42,920 nt of DNA. Origin: UBA4736 sp002404015. GTDB lineage: Bacteria; Chloroflexota; Dormibacteria; Dormibacterales; Dormibacteraceae. Position numbers and translations under genes: made by a program. The DNA lies in the NCBI GenBank assembly GCA_036747295.1, contig DAIOCN010000023.1, forward strand, positions 1 to 42,920, read 5' to 3'. Under the pieces are notes generated by a model. It was not told the origin of the DNA and made no database searches. It saw only the letters and a list, made by a program, of their open reading frames with translations. The stretch's first letter is position 1. Each line of letters opens with the position of its first letter. This document shows, piece after piece, positions 7,075 to 14,468 of the stretch.

Positions 7075-10000
7075 CTACGCCGTCGCGGCCGCTGCGCGCC
7101 GCGCCGGTGCGATGTCCTGCAGGCGGACGGAAACCAGGTGCGAGGAGCCGCTCTCGTCCAGGTGAACGCCGTACAGGATGCCCGCGCTGGCCATGGTCAT
7201 GTGGTTGTGCGTTATGACCAGGAACTGGCGGGTTCGGCCCAGCCGCTGCAGCACCTCCCCGAAGCGGGCGACGTTGGCGTCGTCCAGCGCAGCGTCGACC
7301 TCGTCCAGGATCGTGAAGGCGGCCGGGTTGACCTCCTGAAGGGCCAGCACGAGGGCGAGCGCGGTGAGCGAGCGCTCGCCTGAGCTGAGGAGCGTGACGT
7401 TCTGCAGGCGCTTGCGCGGCGGCTGGACCAGGATCTCCACCCCGCTCCGGGGCCCGTCCTCGCCGGGGGTGTGGCGGAGGGTGGCCCTGCCCCCGGCGGT
7501 CAACTCCTCGAAGTACTCCTGGAAGTTGACCGCGACCGCTCCGAAGACCGCGTCATAGCGGCCCTCCTCCTCCTCTCTCAGGCGGCCGATCAGGTCCTCT
7601 AGGTCGGCGCGCGCGGCGGCGATGTCCGCCAGCTGGCTGGCCAGCGTCCCGTAGCGCTCCTCCAGCTCGGCGCACTCGCTCTCCGCGAGCGGGTTGGTGG
7701 GCCCTATCTCCTCCATCCGGCGCTCCAGCTGGCGCATCTCACGCTCGCGCGCCTTGCCGCCAGGCACTTCCTCGGGCGCCATGCCTTCGGGCATGCGGGT
7801 CCGGAGCTCCTCCATCCGGGCGGCGGCCAGCTCAGCCTCGCGTCTGCTGAGACCGAGGTGCCCCTCCAGGGTGCCCGCTTTCAGCCGGGCGTCCACGCGG
7901 GTCTCCTCCAGGTTGACCAGGCGGCGGGCCGCCGCGGCCAGCTCAGCCTCCTCCTCGGGCGACTCCTGCTCGGCTTCGGCGAGCCGGCCGCGGGACGCTT
8001 CCACGACCGCCCGCAGACCCGGCAGCGACTCGGCGACCAGGTCAGCCTGGTGGGCCGCGTGCTCGGCGCGCTGCCCGCGCTCGGCCCGAGCCCGCTCGAT
8101 CCGGGCCAGGTCGGAGTCAACCGCCGCCAGCTGGCGCTCGAGGTCGCCCGCCCGCTCCCGCCAGCGTACCCGCTCCAGCTCGAGGCGGCGAACCTCGGCT
8201 CGCTGATCGGCCAGCAGGCGTTCGTGCTCGCCCAGGGCGCCGGCCAGGCCCTCGGCGGCCGCCTCCGCCTGCGCAGCTGCCGCCTCCAGCCCCGGCAGCT
8301 GGCCAGCGTCCGCCTGCTCGGCGACCTGGGCGGCGGCGAGCTGGCCCGCGGTGTCATCGAGGCGGGCCTTCTGGGCGACCGCCGAGCGCAGCTCGCCCAG
8401 GCGCTGCTCGGCGGTGCGCGCCGCCTGGTCGGCCGCCTCGGAACCGGCCGCCAGCGGAGCCAGGCTGTCCATGAGATCGGCTAGCTGCCGGCGGCGGGCG
8501 GCGATCCGGACCCGAGGGTCGCTGCCCGCCCGCACCAGGCCAGGCGCGCTATAGACCCCCTCTGCCGTGACGTCGCGGCCGACGACGACACCGCCGAGGA
8601 GGGCTGCCGCCAGCCGCTCGAAGCCGGGCTCGCAGGCCACGCGACCGGCCAGCGAACCCGGCTCAGCCTCCGTTGAGGCCCTCGACGAGGGCTCCGGGTA
8701 CAGCACTGTGGCCTGGCTGGGGCTGGCCTGGGCCGCGGCCAGCGCCGACCTCCGGTCGGGGGCGGCCCAGGCGTCCACGAGCGGGCCCAGCACGGCGGCC
8801 AGCGCCGCCTCGAAGCCCGGCTTGGCGACCAGGACGTCGCCGACGCGCTGCAGGCCGCCGGCCGGCGCCGGACGAAGCGCGTCGAGGCCGTCCAGCTCCG
8901 CCCGCAGGCGGGCCAGCTCGGAGGCCGCGTCGGCCGCCGCCCGGGCCCCCTGGCGAGCCTCCCCGGCGGCGACTTCGGCGGCCGGTAGCTCCCTCTCGGC
9001 CGGCTCGACCTGGGCGCGCAGGCGGTCCAGGCTCTCCTCGAGGAGCTGGCGGCGGGTCCGCGCCGAGGCCAATGCGCCCTGGGCGGCGACCATCTTCCGG
9101 CGGGCCTGATCCGCCGCCTTGCGGGCCTCTCGAGCCTGGCCGGCGTCGGGCGCCGGCGGCTCGTCCGGCGGTGCGGGCACGCTCGCCAGCCGGCCCTGGG
9201 CGTTGGCGTGCTCGCCCGCCAGTTGGGTCCGCAGCGCGCCGGCCGCGCCGGCTCGCGCCACCAGGTCCCGCTCCTCGACCGCGGCCGCCGCCGCCAGCGC
9301 GGCATGGTTGCGGCTGCGCTCCTCGGCCATCGCCAGGTCGTGGTCGGCCGCCGACAGCTCGAGGCGGTAGCCGCCGATGGTGCGCTGGCGCTGGAGACGG
9401 CGGTCCTGGGCCGACTGCAGCTCCTCGCGGCAGCGCCGGAACTCCTCGTCGGCGGCGTCCGCCTGGGCGACAGCGTCGGCGAGGCGGCGCTCGAGGGAGG
9501 CGGCCTGCGAGGTGGCGCGCCGGTGTGCGTCACGGGCCTCCCGCCACTCCTCCCAGACGATGCTGCCCTTCAGGACGTCGAGCCGGCGCCGGGCCAGGTC
9601 CGCCTCGCGGGCGGCGGCCGCCTGCGCGCGCAGGACCTCCAGGCGGGGCTCGATCTCGGTCCTCAGGTCCTCCAGCCGGACCAGGTTGCCCGCCAGCTCC
9701 CTCAGCCGGCCGGCGGCCTCCGAGCGCTTGGCCTTCACGGCGCGCACCTGGGCCGCCTCCTCGATCAGAAGCCGGCGCTGCTCGGGCCCGGCGCTGATGA
9801 GGCCCTCGATGTCGCGCTGGTCGACGATCGCGTAGGAATCGGTGGTGAGCCCGGTCGACGCCAGCAGCTCCATCAGGTCGCGGCGGCGGACGCGGCTGCC
9901 GTTCAGGAAGTAGTCGCTCTGGCCGCTGCGGTCCACCCGGCGGCGGATCGCGACCTCTGCGTAGTCGACCGGCAGCCGGCGGTCGCTGTTGTCGATCAGG

Positions 10001-10245
10001 ACGGTGACCTCGGCGACTGCGGCCCGGGGCCGGCGCTCACCGCCGGCGTAGATGACCTCCTCCATCTTCTTGCCGCGGAGGTCTCTGGCCTGGGTCTCGC
10101 CGAGGACCCACTTGAAAGCGTCGACCGTGTTGCTCTTGCCGGATCCGTTGGGGCCCACGATGGCAGTGACGCCGCCCTCGAACCCGATCTCGGTCTGGCG
10201 GGCGAACGTTTTGAAACCGGAGAGCGTGATCGAGCGCAGGTACAC
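7075..10245 (-). CDS. smc: Chromosome segregation ATPase SMC
   Basis: A 1056-residue SMC. Walker A G-P-N-G-S-G-K-S is at residues 31-38. Long Ala/Glu/Arg-rich coiled coils flank a hinge in the middle (around 'G-F-E-A-A-L-A-A-V-L-G-P' and 'L-L-G-G-V-V-V-G-R-D'). The C-terminal head has the signature L-L-S-S-G-E-R-S-L-T-A and Walker B F-T-I-L-D-E-V-D-A-A-L. SMC dimers with ScpA/ScpB organise and segregate the chromosome; no scp genes are seen here. It is about 100 residues shorter than the usual 1150-1200, with the loss in the coils. The start is GTG (10245) without a clear Shine-Dalgarno, 48 bp after rnc on the same strand, so rnc and smc are probably co-transcribed. Confidence 0.95.
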   Translation of the reverse strand: MYLRSITLSGFKTFARQTEIGFEGGVTAIVGPNGSGKSNTVDAFKWVLGETQARDLRGKKMEEVIYAGGERRPRAAVAEVTVLIDNSDRRLPVDYAEVAIRRRVDRSGQSDYFLNGSRVRRRDLMELLASTGLTTDSYAIVDQRDIEGLISAGPEQRRLLIEEAAQVRAVKAKRSEAAGRLRELAGNLVRLEDLRTEIEPRLEVLRAQAAAAREADLARRRLDVLKGSIVWEEWREARDAHRRATSQAASLERRLADAVAQADAADEEFRRCREELQSAQDRRLQRQRTIGGYRLELSAADHDLAMAEERSRNHAALAAAAAVEERDLVARAGAAGALRTQLAGEHANAQGRLASVPAPPDEPPAPDAGQAREARKAADQARRKMVAAQGALASARTRRQLLEESLDRLRAQVEPAERELPAAEVAAGEARQGARAAADAASELARLRAELDGLDALRPAPAGGLQRVGDVLVAKPGFEAALAAVLGPLVDAWAAPDRRSALAAAQASPSQATVLYPEPSSRASTEAEPGSLAGRVACEPGFERLAAALLGGVVVGRDVTAEGVYSAPGLVRAGSDPRVRIAARRRQLADLMDSLAPLAAGSEAADQAARTAEQRLGELRSAVAQKARLDDTAGQLAAAQVAEQADAGQLPGLEAAAAQAEAAAEGLAGALGEHERLLADQRAEVRRLELERVRWRERAGDLERQLAAVDSDLARIERARAERGQRAEHAAHQADLVAESLPGLRAVVEASRGRLAEAEQESPEEEAELAAAARRLVNLEETRVDARLKAGTLEGHLGLSRREAELAAARMEELRTRMPEGMAPEEVPGGKAREREMRQLERRMEEIGPTNPLAESECAELEERYGTLASQLADIAAARADLEDLIGRLREEEEGRYDAVFGAVAVNFQEYFEELTAGGRATLRHTPGEDGPRSGVEILVQPPRKRLQNVTLLSSGERSLTALALVLALQEVNPAAFTILDEVDAALDDANVARFGEVLQRLGRTRQFLVITHNHMTMASAGILYGVHLDESGSSHLVSVRLQDIAPARRAAAATA

Positions 10246-10293
10246 GGTTCGGGGCAGGTTACCAGATGTGGTGGCCGCGGGCCAGCGTGGACG

Positions 10294-11376
10294 CTAGATG
10301 GAGCCGGTAGGCGCCTCGGAAGTCTCCTCACGGGTCGTGGCAGGCGCTGGCTTCGCGGCGGGCTGCTCGAAGGGATTGGGCTCGTTGAGAGGCTGAAAGG
10401 CGAGCGGTGCAACCGAGGCCGCCGGCCGCTCAGCTGGAGTCTCCGGGGGCGGCGGTAGCGCCGGCTCGGGCTCGGGCTCGGCGACTGCCGGCTCGGGCGT
10501 CGCTTCCGGCTCGGGCACGGGCGCCGGCGCCGGCTCCGCAACCTCGGCGGCCTCTGCCCCCGCGGCCGCCGCGGCCGCCGGCTGGGGCTCGGCCAGCACG
10601 TCGGCAGGCGGCCTCGGTTCTGGCTTGGCACGCTGCCGGGCGCGGCGGCTGATCTCGGCCAGGGCGTTCTTGGCGGCCTCCTGCTCAGCCGCCTGCTTGG
10701 TGCTGCCGTGGCCGGTGCCGAGGGCGTCCGGGCCGGCGAACACCACCGCCGTGTACTCGCGGACCCTGCCGCCGCGAGCCGCCGCGTGGTCGTAGTAGGG
10801 GGTCTGGCCGTAGCGCTCCTGGACGACCTGCTGCAGCCGGCCCTTGTGGTTCTCGTCGCTCACCAGCTCGGGCATCGCCCGGAAGCGATCGAGGTAGAAG
10901 TGGTAGGCGGCGTCATAGCCGGCGTCGAGGAAGATCGCCCCAAGGATCGCCTCGAAGGCGTTGGCGAGCAGGGACTTGAGATTCCGGCCGCCGCCCTTGG
11001 CGATGCCCTTGCCCAGGTAGAGGTGGTTGCCCACCCCCAGCTCCTCGGACAGCTGCGCCAGCGTGTTGGTATTGACCATCGCCGAGCGGACCTGCGTCAT
11101 CTCACCCTCGTTGGCGCCGGGCCGGTGCTTGTACAGGTACTCGGCAGTGATCAGCTGGAGCACTGCGTCGCCCAGGTACTCCAGGCGCTCGTTGTCGCGG
11201 GGCGAGACGTGGGGGCTCTCGTTGGCGAAGGAGCTGTGGGTCAGCGCCTCCTGTAGAAGAGTCGGATCACGAAATGCGATCCCGATCGTCTGCTGGATCT
11301 CGTCCAGGCTGCCCCCTGGGATCTGTGGGTCCTGGACGATCCGGCGGCGGCCGCCGGCGCTGCCCGTTTTGGCTAT
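10294..11376 (-). CDS. rnc: Ribonuclease III with long Pro/Ala/Glu tail
   Basis: RNase III processes double-stranded RNA such as rRNA precursors. The signature N-E-R-L-E-Y-L-G-D-A-V is clear and the second metal-site region (A-N-A-F-E-A-I-L-G-A-I-F-L-D) follows. A dsRNA-binding domain comes next (G-H-G-S-T-K-Q-A-A-E-Q-E-A-A). It ends in about 110 residues of Pro/Ala/Glu-rich, probably disordered sequence, which is unusual. No ATG, GTG or TTG lies in frame between the acpP coding region and the signature motif. The start given is ATA 11376, which overlaps the acpP TAG as ATAG and follows GGAGAAG. CTG at 11307, just before D-E-I-Q-Q-T-I-G, is the alternative. Identity is certain; the start is not. 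Confidence 0.88.
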   Translation of the reverse strand: MAKTGSAGGRRRIVQDPQIPGGSLDEIQQTIGIAFRDPTLLQEALTHSSFANESPHVSPRDNERLEYLGDAVLQLITAEYLYKHRPGANEGEMTQVRSAMVNTNTLAQLSEELGVGNHLYLGKGIAKGGGRNLKSLLANAFEAILGAIFLDAGYDAAYHFYLDRFRAMPELVSDENHKGRLQQVVQERYGQTPYYDHAAARGGRVREYTAVVFAGPDALGTGHGSTKQAAEQEAAKNALAEISRRARQRAKPEPRPPADVLAEPQPAAAAAAGAEAAEVAEPAPAPVPEPEATPEPAVAEPEPEPALPPPPETPAERPAASVAPLAFQPLNEPNPFEQPAAKPAPATTREETSEAPTGSI

Positions 11377-11621
11377 GAGCCGGACTTCTCCTGGATGTAC
11401 TCCCAGGCCTGGCCCACCGTCGTGATCTTCTCCGCGTCCTCGTCGGGGATCTCGAGCCCGGTGTTCTCTTCGAAGGCGTAGATCAACTCGACGAGATCCA
11501 GAGAGTCGGCGTTGAGGTCCTCCTGGAAGGACGCGTCCATCGTCACCTGCTCGGGCTCGCAGCCCAGGCGCTCGACGATGATGTTCTTGAAGTCCTCGAA
11601 GCTGATTTTCTGGCTGTCCAA
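11373..11621 (-). CDS. acpP: Acyl carrier protein
   Basis: An 82-residue acidic protein with the phosphopantetheine site A-D-S-L-D (Ser40). It carries the growing acyl chain in type II fatty acid synthesis in the cytoplasm. The start is TTG at 11621, preceded by a strong GGAGG with about 7 nt spacing; longer versions of the frame run into fabD and have no support. It lies 32 bp after fabD and its TAG overlaps the proposed ATA start of rnc. The order fabD-acpP-rnc-smc is a classic bacterial block. Confidence 0.95.
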   Translation of the reverse strand: MDSQKISFEDFKNIIVERLGCEPEQVTMDASFQEDLNADSLDLVELIYAFEENTGLEIPDEDAEKITTVGQAWEYIQEKSGS

Positions 11622-11653
11622 ATTGCGCCCTCCGATATTGCCGTGATCGGGGT

Positions 11654-12571
11654 CTACTGTACCAGCGGCAGGTCGGCGATCGCGGCCGGGCTGGAGATCG
11701 GCGAGGCGGTGGCACCCGGAGCCAGCTCGCGCATCATGCCGCTCAGCGCGCGTCGCGGGCCCAGCTCGTAGAAGGTGTCGCAGCCCAGCTCGACCAGCCT
11801 GTGCACGCCGTCGGCCCATCGCACGGGTGAGCTGAGCTGGCGCTGGAGCGCGACGCCGATGGCCGACGGGTCCTCGTACGGCTCGGCCGTCAGGTTGGCG
11901 ACGACGGGGAACTGGGGCGCGCGCCACTCGACCATGTCCAATCGGCTGCGCAGCACGTCGCCGGCCGGCTCCATGAGGGGGGTGTGGAAGGCTGCCGCCA
12001 CGTTCAGGGGCAGCACCCGCTTGGCGCCCGCCTGCTGCAGGCGCTCGGTGGCCCGCTCCAGGCCGGCCATCGTGCCCCCGATCACGGTCTGGGTGGGGGT
12101 GTTGAAGTTGGCGGGCCAGACGTCGTGGACCCCGATCAGGGCGGTGTCGATCTCCTTGGCCGAGATGCCGAGGACGGCGATCATCGAGCTGGTTCCGGGC
12201 GGCGCCGCCTCGGCCATGGCGCGGCCGCGCTCGACCACCGTCGTGACAGCTTCCTCGGGCGAGATGGCGCCGGCCACGCAGAGGGCCGTGTACTCGCCCA
12301 CCGAGTGCCCGGCGCCGGCGCCCGCCTGGATGCCCCGGCGCTTTGCGAGCAGGGCCAGGCCGACGCCCACGAAGAGGAGCGCGGGCTGGGCGTTGGTGGT
12401 CAGCTTGAGCTCCTCCTCATCCGCCTCGGTCAGAAGCCGCCCCAGGTCGATCCCAGCCGCCTCAGAACAGCGAGCCGCCAGCGCGGCGACCTCCGCGTCC
12501 TGCAGCAGCTCGGCCCCCATCCCAGCCTGCTGAGACCCCTGGCCAGGAAAGAGAAAGGCGATCTTGGCCAT
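11654..12571 (-). CDS. fabD: Malonyl-CoA:ACP transacylase
   Basis: A 305-residue FabD that moves malonyl from CoA to ACP for fatty acid elongation. It shows F-P-G-Q-G-S-Q near the N-terminus, the nucleophile motif G-H-S-V-G (Ser90), an Arg in V-V-E-R-G-R-A-M and the catalytic His in A-F-H-T-P-L-M. ATG at 12571 fits the family start; the frame upstream is leader. The mRNA is probably leaderless, because TAGGCT lies 7 nt before the ATG. It is the first gene of fabD-acpP-rnc-smc. Confidence 0.95.
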   Translation of the reverse strand: MAKIAFLFPGQGSQQAGMGAELLQDAEVAALAARCSEAAGIDLGRLLTEADEEELKLTTNAQPALLFVGVGLALLAKRRGIQAGAGAGHSVGEYTALCVAGAISPEEAVTTVVERGRAMAEAAPPGTSSMIAVLGISAKEIDTALIGVHDVWPANFNTPTQTVIGGTMAGLERATERLQQAGAKRVLPLNVAAAFHTPLMEPAGDVLRSRLDMVEWRAPQFPVVANLTAEPYEDPSAIGVALQRQLSSPVRWADGVHRLVELGCDTFYELGPRRALSGMMRELAPGATASPISSPAAIADLPLVQ

Positions 12572-12578
12572 CCAACTA

Positions 12579-12584
12579 AGCCTA
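12579..12584 (-). promoter_or_regulatory. -10 box for leaderless fabD operon
   Basis: TAGGCT on the minus strand, 7 nt upstream of the fabD ATG. Transcription would begin at or next to the start codon. No Shine-Dalgarno is present in the gap. Confidence 0.6.
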
Positions 12585-12609
12585 AATCCCAGCGCCGCCC
12601 GTAAGGCCT

Positions 12610-12712
12610 GGCTCCGCCAGGCGGATTGAGTTGAAAAATCGAATCGCGCACCAACCCGGCACGAAACCAAGGGAAGGGGGCACGCGGGGGGAACCGCAGG
12701 TTCCAGCCCGCG
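12610..12712. repeat. Dispersed intergenic repeat, copy A
   Basis: Lies between the divergent fabD and rpmF promoters. It has a palindrome TCCGCC-A-GGCGGA at one end and an apical hairpin GGAACC-GCA-GGTTCC (12690-12704), extended with bulges outward, at the other. Bases 12624-12655 match 27591-27622 of copy B at 27 of 32 positions, including an unbroken AATCGCGCACCA, and the hairpin tip (GGAACCGC...AGGTTC) is conserved at a similar distance. No open frame is present. It may be a miniature mobile repeat or a conserved regulatory or structural element. Confidence 0.6.
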
Positions 12713-12720
12713 ACCTTTGG

Positions 12721-12726
12721 TAAACT
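12721..12726 (+). promoter_or_regulatory. -10 box upstream of rpmF
   Basis: TAAACT, 10 nt before the rpmF ATG. It would give a leaderless or nearly leaderless transcript. No Shine-Dalgarno is visible in the gap. Confidence 0.5.
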
Positions 12727-12736
12727 CCCTTCGCGC

Positions 12737-12913
12737 ATGGGTCTTCCGAAGGTCAAGCTATCGAAGGGGCGCAAAGGGCGCCGCCGCTCCCACCTGGCGC
12801 TGGCGCTCGTCCAGCTCCAGCCCTGTCCCCAGTGCAAGAAGCCGCACCGCCCGCACAACGTGTGCACGAACTGCGGGTACTACGCGGGGCGTGAGGTCCT
12901 CAAGACCGACTGA
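12737..12913 (+). CDS. rpmF: Ribosomal protein bL32, zinc type
   Basis: A 58-residue basic protein of the large ribosomal subunit. The N-terminus M-G-L-P-K-V-K-L-S-K-G-R-K-G-R-R-R matches L32. C-P-Q-C and C-T-N-C are 10 residues apart, the four Cys of the zinc-binding form. It is the only plus-strand gene in this neighbourhood: divergent from fabD and convergent, 27 bp apart, with the DivIVA-like gene. In many Gram-positives rpmF lies in the same direction as its neighbours, so an inversion or insertion of this short stretch is possible. Confidence 0.93.
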   Translation: MGLPKVKLSKGRKGRRRSHLALALVQLQPCPQCKKPHRPHNVCTNCGYYAGREVLKTD

Positions 12914-12940
12914 GATCTCGGGGGCTGTTCAGCCGCGTGG

Positions 12941-13438
12941 CTAAAGGCGGGCTTCGGCCTCCTGGGCGCCCTCGGCCTCCGGCTCCTCCACCGGCACGCT
13001 CGTCTGCAGCGACTCCACCCCCCGCTTGACCGTCGCCAGAGTGCGCGACAGGTGCGCCTCCAACTGCTGGAGCTGCTCCAGGGCGTAGACCTCCGCCTCC
13101 CGGATGATCTGGTCGGAGCGGGCCTGGGCCTCGCGCACGGTCTGCGCCGACTGCCGCTCCGCGCGGCGCAGGACCTCGTGGTCGGTGACCGCCTCCTCCG
13201 CCCGCTCGTTGGCCTTCGACATGATGCGGGCGGCCTCGCCGTGAGCCTCCGAGATCAGGCGCTGCTGCTCCTGGACGGTCCAGTTGGCCTGCTTGATCTC
13301 CTCCGGCAGGTTGAACCGCAGCTGGTCGATGAGGTCCATCACCTCGTCCTCGTCGATCATCACCTGGCTCGAGAAAGGCACGTGCCGAGCGTGATGGACC
13401 AGGTACTCCAGGCGGTCGAGGATCTCGTCGACCTTTAT
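12941..13438 (-). CDS. DivIVA-like coiled-coil protein (Rv2927c-type)
   Basis: A 165-residue, almost wholly helical protein, rich in Ala, Glu, Gln and Arg (E-A-H-G-E-A-A-R-I-M-S-K-A-N-E-R-A-E-E-A), with an acidic tail. It resembles the DivIVA/ATPase-like protein encoded next to coaD in mycobacteria and other Actinomycetota, probably tied to the cell envelope or division. The conserved N-terminus K-V-D-E-I-L-D-R-L-E-Y-L-V lies upstream of the only GTG (13381). The sole plausible start is ATA at 13438, which overlaps the coaD stop as ATAA and follows AAGGAGAAG with good spacing. A GTG 13381 start would lose 19 residues. Confidence 0.75.
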   Translation of the reverse strand: MKVDEILDRLEYLVHHARHVPFSSQVMIDEDEVMDLIDQLRFNLPEEIKQANWTVQEQQRLISEAHGEAARIMSKANERAEEAVTDHEVLRRAERQSAQTVREAQARSDQIIREAEVYALEQLQQLEAHLSRTLATVKRGVESLQTSVPVEEPEAEGAQEAEARL

Positions 13439-13920
13439 CGGAACTTCTCCTTCAATCGCTCCGCGACCACGGGCGGGACGAACTCGCTGACGTCGCGGCC
13501 GTAGCCGGCGATGTCCTTGAGGATACTTGAGGACACGAAGATGTGAGCGAAGCTCGACATCAGGAACACAGTGTGCACGTCGGGCGCCAGCTTGCGGTTC
13601 ATCAGCGCCTGCTGCAGCTCGGCGTCGAAATCCGAGTACGCGCGGAGCCCCTTGATCAAGGTCTTCGCCCCCCTCGTCCGCGCGTAGTCGACCGTCAGCC
13701 CCCGATAGGTGTCCACCTCGGCCCCGACTCGCCCGGCCAGCGCCTCCTGGATCATCTCGACGCGCTCCGGGACGGAGAAGAGCGGCGCCCGCTTCTCGGG
13801 GTTGGCGGCGACCGCCACGATGACCCCGTCGAAGATCCCCAGCGCCCGGTCCACGACGTCCAGGTGGCCGTTCGTGAAGGGGTCGAAGCTGCCCGGATAG
13901 ACCGCGACCTTCTCGCTCAT
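13435..13920 (-). CDS. coaD: Phosphopantetheine adenylyltransferase
   Basis: A 161-residue PPAT that makes dephospho-CoA from 4'-phosphopantetheine and ATP, the penultimate step of CoA synthesis. The N-terminal G-S-F-D-P-F-T-N-G-H nucleotide motif and the C-terminal V-S-S-S-I-L-K-D-I-A (the I-S-S-T-x-V-R-equivalent region) are clear. Its ATG overlaps the rsmD stop (ATGA). Downstream, the DivIVA-like gene overlaps its TAA. CoA synthesis next to ACP and fabD fits a lipid-supply region. Confidence 0.95.
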   Translation of the reverse strand: MSEKVAVYPGSFDPFTNGHLDVVDRALGIFDGVIVAVAANPEKRAPLFSVPERVEMIQEALAGRVGAEVDTYRGLTVDYARTRGAKTLIKGLRAYSDFDAELQQALMNRKLAPDVHTVFLMSSFAHIFVSSSILKDIAGYGRDVSEFVPPVVAERLKEKFR

Positions 13921-14468
13921 CGGGCCCGAAGCACAGCCAGCGCGCTGTCGCCGTAGCGGCGCGAACGCAGCTCCTCGAGGCGGCTCAGCTCGGGCAGCGC
14001 CTGCCTGGGCGCGTGCTCGGCGACGACCAGCGTGCCGGAAGCGCAGAGGCGGTCGAGCAGCACCAGGGCACGCTCCAAGACCGGGTCATTGTAGGGCGGG
14101 TCGAGGAGGACCAGCCCCACTTCCCCCAGGCCGTGCTGCTGCGCCTCCAGCCAGCGGGTGGCCTCGGCCCGCGACACCCGCGCCCGGTCGAGGTAGCCGA
14201 GCGCCTCGAGGTTGCGCCTCAACACGCCCGCCACGGCCGCGTCGCGCTCGACGAAGGTCACGCGGGCCGCCCCCCGGGAGAGCGCCTCGATGCCGAGGGC
14301 GCCCGAGCCGGCAAAAAGGTCGATAGCCGAGACCTCCAGGACGGCGGTGCCGACCATGTTGAAGATCGCCTCCTTGAGAACGCCCTGGCTGGGCCGGATG
14401 CCCCTCGGCGTCAGCAGTCGGCGGCCGCCCTCGGCGCCGCCGTGGACGCGCAGGTTGCCGCTAGGCAT
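13917..14468 (-). CDS. rsmD: 16S rRNA (guanine-966-N2)-methyltransferase
   Basis: A 183-residue SAM-dependent methyltransferase. It starts with L-R-V-H-G-G and carries the RsmD signature R-P-S-Q-G-V-L-K-E-A-I-F-N-M (usually R-P-T...R-E-A-L-F). The SAM loop D-L-F-A-G-S-G-A-L-G-I-E-A-L-S-R-G and the N6/N2 catalytic motif L-L-D-P-P-Y follow. rsmD directly upstream of coaD is a widespread arrangement. ATG 14468 overlaps the upstream gene's stop by 8 nt. Confidence 0.94.
   Translation of the reverse strand: MPSGNLRVHGGAEGGRRLLTPRGIRPSQGVLKEAIFNMVGTAVLEVSAIDLFAGSGALGIEALSRGAARVTFVERDAAVAGVLRRNLEALGYLDRARVSRAEATRWLEAQQHGLGEVGLVLLDPPYNDPVLERALVLLDRLCASGTLVVAEHAPRQALPELSRLEELRSRRYGDSALAVLRAR

Noticed and set aside
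6491..7165. 224-aa plus-strand frame across the gap and into the smc 3' end.
   Set aside because: Arg/Pro/Gly/Ser-rich composition with no domain, start site or conservation signal; overlaps smc.
8673..9797. 374-aa plus-strand frame inside smc.
   Set aside because: Pro/Arg/Gly-rich mirror of the SMC coiled-coil codons; a shadow of GC-rich coding sequence.
12683..12712. GGGGGGAACCGCAGG resembles a T-box motif (GGTGGAACCGCGG-like).
   Set aside because: No specifier stem, no aminoacyl-tRNA or amino-acid gene downstream, the stretch is too short, and the likely rpmF promoter lies after it.
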